In this document: positions 1 to 5,022 of the stretch, piece after piece | How positions within the stretch are numbered: the stretch's first letter is position 1 | Layout of the letters: each line of letters opens with the position of its first letter | From: Flavobacteriaceae bacterium | GTDB taxonomy: Bacteria; Bacteroidota; Bacteroidia; Flavobacteriales; Flavobacteriaceae | Direction: 5' to 3' | Length of the DNA: 5,022 nt | Assembly (NCBI GenBank): GCA_016763715.1 | Contig: JAESTG010000213.1 | Coordinates: 1-5,022, forward strand | Notes under the pieces: generated by a model | Database searches by the model: none | What the model saw: only the letters and a program-made list of their open reading frames with translations | Told to the model about the DNA's origin: nothing | Made by a program: the position numbers and the translations under genes

Positions 1-42
1 ATCAAAAATTTTCTTGATAATTAATTGCCTTCGTGTGAGCAT
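1..42 (-). CDS. Start of a probable initiating sugar transferase (partial, runs off left edge)
   Basis: An ATG at 42-40 on the minus strand opens a frame of 14 codons with no stop before the window edge, reading MLTRRQLIIKKIFD. The pattern of a short basic start followed by K-[KR]-x-F-D is how many bacterial sugar-phosphate transferases (WbaP/PglC-like, PF02397) begin, just before their N-terminal membrane helix. Such enzymes move a sugar phosphate from a nucleotide sugar to undecaprenyl phosphate and so start the repeat unit of a capsule or exopolysaccharide. The frame begins 30 bases after the stop of the Wzc-like gene on the same strand, with no terminator between, so it is probably the third gene of the operon. 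An in-frame stop at 69-67 and no other ATG make 42 the natural start. An AAAGG lies about 12 bases upstream. Only 14 residues are visible, so the identity is inferred from motif and context; another glycan gene is possible. Confidence 0.5.
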   Translation of the reverse strand, partial: MLTRRQLIIKKIFD

Positions 43-72
43 GTGGTCAAGATTACCTTTGTGTAATTAAAA

Positions 73-2538
73 CTATTTTTTCTTTCTTCGGAAGAAACCA
101 ATGATTTTCTGAAACAGGGTAGGTTTAACATCATCTTCGTGATATCCCTGACCGTAGCCATAACCGTAGCCGTAGCCGTAGCCGTAACCGTAACCATAGC
201 CGTATTTTGCCTTCCCTTCAAAGAAGTTTAGCACAAAACTTATATTGGAAATTTCTCCATTTTTATACTTTTCATTAATTAGTCCAAACATACCCCTTTT
301 GGTATAATTTTGACGAATCATATAGATAGTAGCATCTGCAAACTTCAATAGTTCGAGTGAATCCGAAACCAAACCTAAAGGTGGTGAATCCAATACTATA
401 TAATCGTATTTATCCTTCAACTTATTGATAAGCTCCTCCATACGATCACTCATAAGCAACTCGGATGGATTTGGTGGAATAGGCCCAGCCGTAATCACAT
501 CTAGTGAATCGATCATAGTTTTTTGAATGATTTCTTCTACCGTGGCATTCCCAATAAGGTAGTTCACTACCCCTATATCATTATTGATATCGAAATCTCC
601 AAATATCTTAGGCTTTCTTAGGTCGAGACCAATGAGTATGGTCTTTTTATTACTCAATGCAAAAACAGATGCTATATTTATAGAACAAAACGTTTTCCCT
701 TCTCCACTAATTGAAGAGGTTACTAATACAGTTTTACTGCCTCCAAGACCTTGTTTTTTATAAATAAATTGCAAACTTGACCGCAAGCCTCTAAATGCCT
801 CTGCAATCGCCGACTTAGGTTTCTGAATTACTGCCAAATTATTCTCCAACCTACTTTTTCCAATCACTCCCAACATTGGAATTTTAGATAACTTAGTTAC
901 TTCATTTGGAGAATGAATTCTAGTATCTAAGAAAACTCTTGTTAGCGCTAGTAAAAATGGAATGATGAATCCAAAAAGTGCCGCCATTACATAATTGAGA
1001 CGTGTATTAGGACCTATCTTACCTCCTCCAGTATCCTTCGCTAAGTCTATGACCAATACATCACTAACGTTGGCTGCTTTTACTAGCCCTGCCTCACTAC
1101 GCTTAGCACGGAAAAAATCATATGTAGTTTGCGTTAGATTATATCGTCTTTCTATTTTGAGCAATTCCTGTTGCTCCTTGGGTAATTTTCGAATATCAGC
1201 CTCATAGCCTGCCACTTCACGATTAATTTGGTTTAATTCACCGTTTTTAAGTCCTTTGCTAGAGGTAATATTCTCCAATAACACTCGCTTCAACGCATCA
1301 ATCTGTCTATCAATATCGTCAAAAACTGGCGCGCCATCTTGATAAGAATACTGTAACCTACTTCGTTCCTGCGACTTAGATACAATTTGAGACACAGCCA
1401 AGGCTATACTGTTTTCAGAAATACCAGCAACAGATGGTGCTGGAACATCTCTGTAATCGATTCGATTAATTAAATAATCTTCTAAGGTATTATAGTAATT
1501 CAATTGCCGTATCACAGCTTCCTTTCGGAGGTCAAGATTGTTTAACTTGGTGTTTAATTCTTTACCCTCCGTTTCCAAATTAAAAATTTCATTCTTATCT
1601 TTATATGCATTTAATTCATCCTCAACATCGACCAATTCTTTCGTTTTGACTTGAAGGCTACTATCTATAAATCTTATCGTTTTGGTAGCAAACAGGTTTT
1701 TCCGTTCCAACATACCGTCACTTAAAACAGCAACTGAAGTATTTAAGTAATCGACAATCTTCGCTTTATTACCTCCATTCTTTCGCATTCTTAACACTGA
1801 AGACCCTTTGGATTCTGGAACAATGTTAATACCAAGGTTATTCTTCACAGCACTATCAAAATTCACAAAATTAAAATAGTATGGAACATTAACACGAACT
1901 GGGAATTTCGTATTGCTATTCAAAACACCACTAAAAAAAGGCAAAACCACTGGGGCGCCCAATTTATAATCTCTTGAAAACTCTTGAGCCTCTAAAAATT
2001 CCGTTACAAGATTCTTATTCTCATTATAATATTGAAGTCTGTGATTACTACCATTTTCAAATGAAATACTTAGAGTGTATGTAATTGTGTCCTTAAAAAC
2101 CACTTTAAATTGTCGTCCTAAAAGTTGTGGAGATGCTGTATCCACTTTAATCATAAAAGGAGTTTTCTTGTAGGCATCTACTTGCTGATACTTGCCATCC
2201 TTCCAATAGTTGAGATAGTATTGCAAACGCTCAACCACTTTTTCATTATGGCTCCTAGACTTTAGTGTAATTAATGCAGTATTGACTTTATCGGTGGTTC
2301 CTCCCCAATTAAATGTTAAACTTGTATTACTGGTAAAGAATGGGTTTTGATCATCTTTTATAGAAACCATATTACCAATTCGATATACTGGTAATTTTCG
2401 AATATTTATATAATAGGCGATTCCAAAGGCAATAGCAAATGAAATAATAAACAATGGCCAATAACTTAACAACTTAAAAAGAAAGCCTTTAAAGTCAAAA
2501 GTTGATTGCACCTCACTTATCTCGAACTCTTCACCCAT
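73..2538 (-). CDS. wzc: Wzc-like polysaccharide co-polymerase fused to a bacterial tyrosine autokinase
   Basis: This 821-residue inner-membrane protein should control chain length and export of a capsule or exopolysaccharide through cycles of tyrosine autophosphorylation, working with the outer-membrane Wza-type channel encoded just upstream. In order: a cytoplasmic N-terminus; TM1 at about 24-44; a long periplasmic region (about 45-512) with charged, probably coiled-coil stretches near 284-345 and 430-480 and a family-typical EQQELLKIERRY segment at 456-466; TM2 at about 513-535; then the cytoplasmic BY-kinase domain. Kinase motifs are ExxRxxR (E580, R583, R586; ring assembly), Walker A SISGEGKT (609-616, K615), Walker A' ILIGLDLRKP (634-643, D639, R641) and Walker B YIVLDSPP (713-720, D717). 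A Tyr-Gly tail (779-799) supplies candidate phosphorylation sites, followed by a basic end (805-821). The first Walker A' Asp is Gly637. E. coli Wzc is about 720 residues. The ATG at 2538 fits the TM1 position and lies three bases after the preceding stop, with no Shine-Dalgarno. Family assignment is firm; the polymer is unknown. Confidence 0.95.
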   Translation of the reverse strand: MGEEFEISEVQSTFDFKGFLFKLLSYWPLFIISFAIAFGIAYYINIRKLPVYRIGNMVSIKDDQNPFFTSNTSLTFNWGGTTDKVNTALITLKSRSHNEKVVERLQYYLNYWKDGKYQQVDAYKKTPFMIKVDTASPQLLGRQFKVVFKDTITYTLSISFENGSNHRLQYYNENKNLVTEFLEAQEFSRDYKLGAPVVLPFFSGVLNSNTKFPVRVNVPYYFNFVNFDSAVKNNLGINIVPESKGSSVLRMRKNGGNKAKIVDYLNTSVAVLSDGMLERKNLFATKTIRFIDSSLQVKTKELVDVEDELNAYKDKNEIFNLETEGKELNTKLNNLDLRKEAVIRQLNYYNTLEDYLINRIDYRDVPAPSVAGISENSIALAVSQIVSKSQERSRLQYSYQDGAPVFDDIDRQIDALKRVLLENITSSKGLKNGELNQINREVAGYEADIRKLPKEQQELLKIERRYNLTQTTYDFFRAKRSEAGLVKAANVSDVLVIDLAKDTGGGKIGPNTRLNYVMAALFGFIIPFLLALTRVFLDTRIHSPNEVTKLSKIPMLGVIGKSRLENNLAVIQKPKSAIAEAFRGLRSSLQFIYKKQGLGGSKTVLVTSSISGEGKTFCSINIASVFALSNKKTILIGLDLRKPKIFGDFDINNDIGVVNYLIGNATVEEIIQKTMIDSLDVITAGPIPPNPSELLMSDRMEELINKLKDKYDYIVLDSPPLGLVSDSLELLKFADATIYMIRQNYTKRGMFGLINEKYKNGEISNISFVLNFFEGKAKYGYGYGYGYGYGYGYGYGQGYHEDDVKPTLFQKIIGFFRRKKK
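151..204 (-). repeat. 54-base hexanucleotide repeat encoding (Tyr-Gly)9 in the kinase tail
   Basis: Nine back-to-back six-base units of the form TA[C/T]GG[C/T] on the minus strand encode nine Tyr-Gly pairs (residues 779-796 of the Wzc-like protein), followed by Gln-Gly-Tyr. All differences between units are at the third codon positions: seven Tyr codons are TAC and two are TAT, and Gly codons alternate between GGC and GGT. Three adjacent units at 169-186 are identical. The block is about 56% G+C (30 of 54 bases), well above the AT-rich surroundings. Tyrosine clusters at the C-terminus of BY-kinases are the known autophosphorylation sites. A tandem array in frame with codon pairs can gain or lose units without a frameshift. 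Confidence 0.95.
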
Positions 2539-2541
2539 AAT

Positions 2542-3339
2542 TTATAGTCGTATAAAAAGTAAAATAGTACCTGTAAGAGCCGTTATAATTCCTAATATTG
2601 TCGTAAAAGACTGAAGTCCAGTAGTTCCAAATCCAATCGATTTTTGCGGCAATGGATTGATAATTATCAAATCGTTTGGCTGAATATAGTAATAAGGAGA
2701 ACTCATGGCGTCGATAGACGTAAGGTCAATATGGTGTACTTTCTGCCCTAGTGGGTACTGCCTAATAACAATCACATTCGATTTGTCTCCTGTCACTGGA
2801 ATATCACCACTATTTCCGATAGCCTCCATAATTGTAGCTTGATCTCGTGGTATAATTTTAGATCCTGATCGACCAATCTCACCATTGATCGTATATCGAA
2901 TCCCAGCCAACCTTACCGTTACAAAAATATTAGCTTCTTTTTTAAAATAATCCTTCAATAATAGTTTCTCAATTTTCTCTCTAATTTCATCTACAGTAAG
3001 TCCTAAAACAGCTAGTTCACCTAACGTTGGAATACGAATATTCCCATGCCTATCCACTTTAAACCCATCATAATACAATTTCTCTTCACTAGTTGCATTG
3101 GGGTTAGATTCACTTATTGGGTTAAAAATACTAACCAATTCATCATCCAAAGCTTTTACACGAATACTCATGAGGTCATTGAGTTGAACACGATATGGCT
3201 CAAGTCTCTTTTGTATAGGAATAAGGCTGTCCACTTTCTGATCACCATCTTCTTGCAAATAAGTAAGTTGTTTTTGAGAGATACAGGAAGAAAGAAAGAT
3301 GGCAATGCCAAAAAAATACAATAGGTGCTTTAACTTCAT
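2542..3339 (-). CDS. wza: Wza-family outer-membrane polysaccharide export lipoprotein
   Basis: This 265-residue lipoprotein should form the outer-membrane end of a capsule/exopolysaccharide export channel and dock onto the Wzc-like protein encoded next. The N-terminus has a lysine-containing start, a hydrophobic stretch and a lipobox LSSC, so Cys19 is the expected lipidated residue after signal peptidase II cleavage. A polysaccharide-export domain (PF02563 type) covers about 48-143, including YRVQLNDLMSIRV (49-61) and a G-N-I-R-I-P-T-L-G strand (99-107). A single SLBB-like domain follows at about 148-200, starting YTINGEIGRSGS, then a YYYIQPNDLIIINP segment (216-229). The protein ends in a hydrophobic helix (about 243-263) that may span the outer membrane as the C-terminal helix of E. 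coli Wza does. It is much shorter than E. coli Wza (about 380) and appears to lack the second SLBB repeat. The ATG at 3339 is chosen because it gives a standard lipoprotein signal. It is the first gene of the operon, 17-24 bases downstream of a TAnnTTTG promoter box. Confidence 0.93.
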   Translation of the reverse strand: MKLKHLLYFFGIAIFLSSCISQKQLTYLQEDGDQKVDSLIPIQKRLEPYRVQLNDLMSIRVKALDDELVSIFNPISESNPNATSEEKLYYDGFKVDRHGNIRIPTLGELAVLGLTVDEIREKIEKLLLKDYFKKEANIFVTVRLAGIRYTINGEIGRSGSKIIPRDQATIMEAIGNSGDIPVTGDKSNVIVIRQYPLGQKVHHIDLTSIDAMSSPYYYIQPNDLIIINPLPQKSIGFGTTGLQSFTTILGIITALTGTILLFIRL

Positions 3340-3362
3340 AGTTAGGCTGGGTTGTAATTCAA

Positions 3363-3393
3363 CAAATATAACGTAAGCTATGTAATAATGAAA
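3363..3393 (-). promoter_or_regulatory. Candidate Bacteroidota-type promoter for the polysaccharide export operon
   Basis: On the minus strand, TATATTTG (3370-3363) matches the Bacteroidota -7 consensus TAnnTTTG exactly. TTTC (3393-3390) lies 19 bases upstream, the usual spacing, and matches the -33 TTTG box at three of four bases. Transcription would begin near 3355-3357, leaving a leader of about 17 bases before the ATG at 3339. The leader has no Shine-Dalgarno motif, which is normal in this phylum. Placement is by consensus only. Confidence 0.6.
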
Positions 3394-3423
3394 TATATTT
3401 TCTCATTACTGGCCAAAATCTCT

Positions 3424-3431
3424 TTATTTTG
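3424..3431 (+). promoter_or_regulatory. Weak candidate -7 box for the ABC-F gene
   Basis: TTATTTTG matches TAnnTTTG at seven of eight positions and is followed by C, as is often seen in flavobacterial promoters. It ends 15 bases before the ATG at 3447, so the leader would be only about 8-10 bases. No clear -33 TTTG box is visible at the right distance (around 3398-3405 reads A/T-rich with no TTG), which keeps confidence modest. Confidence 0.4.
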
Positions 3432-3446
3432 CAGCAAATACTAAAA

Positions 3447-5022
3447 ATGAATTATCTCTCAGTCGAGCAAATCTCAAAATCATACGGTGAACGAGTGTTG
3501 TTTCGCGATATTTCCTTCGGAATTAATCAAGGCCAAAAAATAGGCTTCATAGCTAAAAACGGTACAGGAAAGACCTCATTGCTTAACATTCTTTCTGGAG
3601 ACGATACCCCAGACGAAGGACGAGTTGTATATAGAAAAAACCTCAGCGTTGCCTTTCTTTCTCAAGATCCATATTTAGACCCCAACCTCACTATTGAGGA
3701 GACTATTTTTTCTTCTGAAAACCCCATACTAAAAATTATTGCTACTTACGAAAAAGCCCTTCTAAATCCAGATGATTCTGAAACTTACCAAAAAGCCTTT
3801 GACGCTATGGACGCTCATCAAGCATGGGACTTTGAAACAGTGTACAAACAAATTTTATTCAAATTCAAATTAGAGGACCTTAATCAAAAAGTATCCAACC
3901 TAAGCGGAGGTCAAAAAAAACGTCTAGCCATGACAAATGCGCTACTTGCACAGCCAAATTTGTTGGTAATGGACGAACCTACAAACCACTTAGATTTGGA
4001 AATGATCGAATGGTTAGAAGCCTTTTTCGCTAAGGAAAATATAACCCTTTTTATGGTCACTCACGACCGTTATTTTCTTGAACGAGTATGTAACGAGATT
4101 GTAGAGTTGGACGAAGGGAACTTATACAGTTATAAAGGAAATTATAGTTACTATCTGGAAAAAAGAGATGCTCGAATCGAAAATTTTGAGACCGAAACAG
4201 CCAAAGCCAAACAACTCTACAAAAAGGAACTCACTTGGATGCGAAGACAGCCCAAAGCACGTACCACCAAGAGTAAATCTCGCATAGATGATTTTACTGA
4301 AATTAAAGCCCGCGCACATCAACGCCGAAACGATCATGAAATGGAATTGGAACTCAATATGGAGCGCATGGGAACCAAAGTGGTCGAACTACATGGTATT
4401 TCCAAATCCTATGGCGACATCAACTTGTTCCATAAATTTGAATACAATTTTCTTCGAGGCGAACGACTAGGTATTATTGGAAAAAACGGAACTGGAAAAT
4501 CTACTTTTCTAAATATCATGACAGGGAGCACCGCTCCAGATGCTGGAAAGGTGATTATTGGTGATACCGTCAAGTTTGGCTATTACACCCAAGATGGAAT
4601 TCAAATCAAGGAAGGCCAAAAAGTAATTGATGTAGTTCGAGATTACGGAGATTATATTCCATTAAAAAAAGGACGACAAATTTCAGCACAGCAACTACTG
4701 GAACGATTCATGTTTGACCGTAAAAAGCAATACGATTTTGTAAATAAATTAAGTGGTGGTGAGCGAAAACGATTGTATTTATGTACCGTACTTATTCAAA
4801 ACCCAAATTTCCTTATTCTTGATGAGCCTACGAACGACTTAGATATTGTAACGCTTAATGTACTAGAGAGCTTTTTATTAGACTTCCCAGGGTGTTTAAT
4901 TGTTGTCTCACACGACCGTTATTTTATGGATAAAATTGTGGATCATTTATTCATATTCCGTGGCCAAGGGGTGATTGAAGATTTCCCTGGTAATTACAGT
5001 GATTTTAGAATTTATGAAGACA
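3447..5022 (+). CDS. uup: ABC-F family ATPase, Uup type (partial, C-terminus beyond right edge)
   Basis: This soluble protein has two ABC ATPase domains and no membrane segments. ABC-F proteins bind the ribosome near the E site and act on translation or on ribosome and DNA integrity rather than on transport. Domain 1: Walker A AKNGTGKT (36-43), signature LSGGQ (152-156), Walker B LLVMDEPTNHLD (172-183) and switch His206. A charged linker follows at about 228-312, with the basic Uup-like stretch WMRRQPKARTTKSKSR (264-279); in ABC-F proteins this linker contacts P-site tRNA. Domain 2: Walker A GKNGTGKS (345-352), signature LSGGE (435-439), Walker B FLILDEPTNDLD (455-466) and His489. All catalytic residues are present, so both sites look active. 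The first P-loop starts with Ala36 in place of the usual Gly. The frame is open to the edge after 525 codons; Uup-like proteins are usually about 620-640, so roughly 100 residues including any C-terminal coiled coil are missing. The ATG at 3447, preceded by CTAAAA, starts right at the family-typical N-terminus. It is transcribed away from the export operon, and I infer no functional link. Confidence 0.93.
   Translation, partial: MNYLSVEQISKSYGERVLFRDISFGINQGQKIGFIAKNGTGKTSLLNILSGDDTPDEGRVVYRKNLSVAFLSQDPYLDPNLTIEETIFSSENPILKIIATYEKALLNPDDSETYQKAFDAMDAHQAWDFETVYKQILFKFKLEDLNQKVSNLSGGQKKRLAMTNALLAQPNLLVMDEPTNHLDLEMIEWLEAFFAKENITLFMVTHDRYFLERVCNEIVELDEGNLYSYKGNYSYYLEKRDARIENFETETAKAKQLYKKELTWMRRQPKARTTKSKSRIDDFTEIKARAHQRRNDHEMELELNMERMGTKVVELHGISKSYGDINLFHKFEYNFLRGERLGIIGKNGTGKSTFLNIMTGSTAPDAGKVIIGDTVKFGYYTQDGIQIKEGQKVIDVVRDYGDYIPLKKGRQISAQQLLERFMFDRKKQYDFVNKLSGGERKRLYLCTVLIQNPNFLILDEPTNDLDIVTLNVLESFLLDFPGCLIVVSHDRYFMDKIVDHLFIFRGQGVIEDFPGNYSDFRIYED

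Noticed and set aside
1..18. A/T-rich inverted repeat (ATCAA ... TTGAT) that could be a terminator after the kinase gene
   Set aside because: The stem is five A/T-rich pairs with no G+C core, and it lies inside the open frame that starts at 42, so it is more likely coding sequence.
21..221. 66-codon minus-strand open frame rich in Thr-Ala-Thr-Val
   Set aside because: It overlaps the end of the Wzc-like gene in another frame and is open only because the hexanucleotide repeat has no stops in that frame.
995..1207. 70-codon plus-strand open frame
   Set aside because: It is antisense to the kinase gene, in a well-conserved part of it, with no recognisable domain or upstream signal.
3046..3324. 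92-codon plus-strand open frame
   Set aside because: It is antisense to the Wza-like gene; the product looks like translated complement of coding sequence and has no promoter or start-site support.
3352..3362. Imperfect 11-base palindrome TTGTAATTCAA near the expected transcription start of the export operon
   Set aside because: It is short, A/T-rich and has a mismatched pair; in sequence this AT-rich it is expected by chance, so I do not call an operator.
4122..4337. 71-codon minus-strand open frame with Phe/Gly-rich product
   Set aside because: It is antisense to the linker of the ABC-F gene, which has clear family motifs on the plus strand.
4288..4470. 60-codon plus-strand open frame
   Set aside because: It is an out-of-frame shadow inside the ABC-F gene.

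Overview
The window looks like chromosomal DNA of a Bacteroidota bacterium, probably from the Flavobacteriia/Cytophagia side. The evidence is AT-rich composition, A/T-rich sequence instead of Shine-Dalgarno motifs before the starts, a TAnnTTTG-type -7 promoter box, and protein features typical of that phylum: a short lipoprotein Wza, a Wzc-like kinase with a Tyr-Gly tail, and an ABC-F protein with an AKNGTGKT P-loop. This placement is an inference from sequence style, not a database match.

Left part (1-3339, minus strand): the start of a capsule/exopolysaccharide export operon, read right to left. First comes an outer-membrane polysaccharide export lipoprotein (Wza family, 2542-3339). Three bases later comes a fused polysaccharide co-polymerase/bacterial tyrosine kinase (Wzc family, 73-2538). 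After a 30-base gap an open frame starts at 42 and runs off the left edge; its first 14 residues resemble the start of an initiating sugar-phosphate transferase. Together these would give the export channel, the chain-length and export regulator, and possibly the enzyme that starts the repeat unit on the lipid carrier.

Middle (3340-3446): a 107-base divergent intergenic region. It has a good candidate promoter for the export operon on the minus strand and a weaker one for the rightward gene.

Right part (3447-5022, plus strand): an ABC-F family ATPase of the Uup type, cut by the right edge after 525 codons. It is probably a housekeeping ribosome-associated gene that marks the border of the polysaccharide locus.

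I see no clearly new system. The most notable points are in the kinase: a (Tyr-Gly)9 tail encoded by a 54-base hexanucleotide repeat, a basic amphipathic extension after it, loss of the first Walker A' aspartate, and a periplasmic region larger than in the E. coli protein. No tRNA, rRNA, CRISPR array, insertion sequence or convincing terminator was seen.
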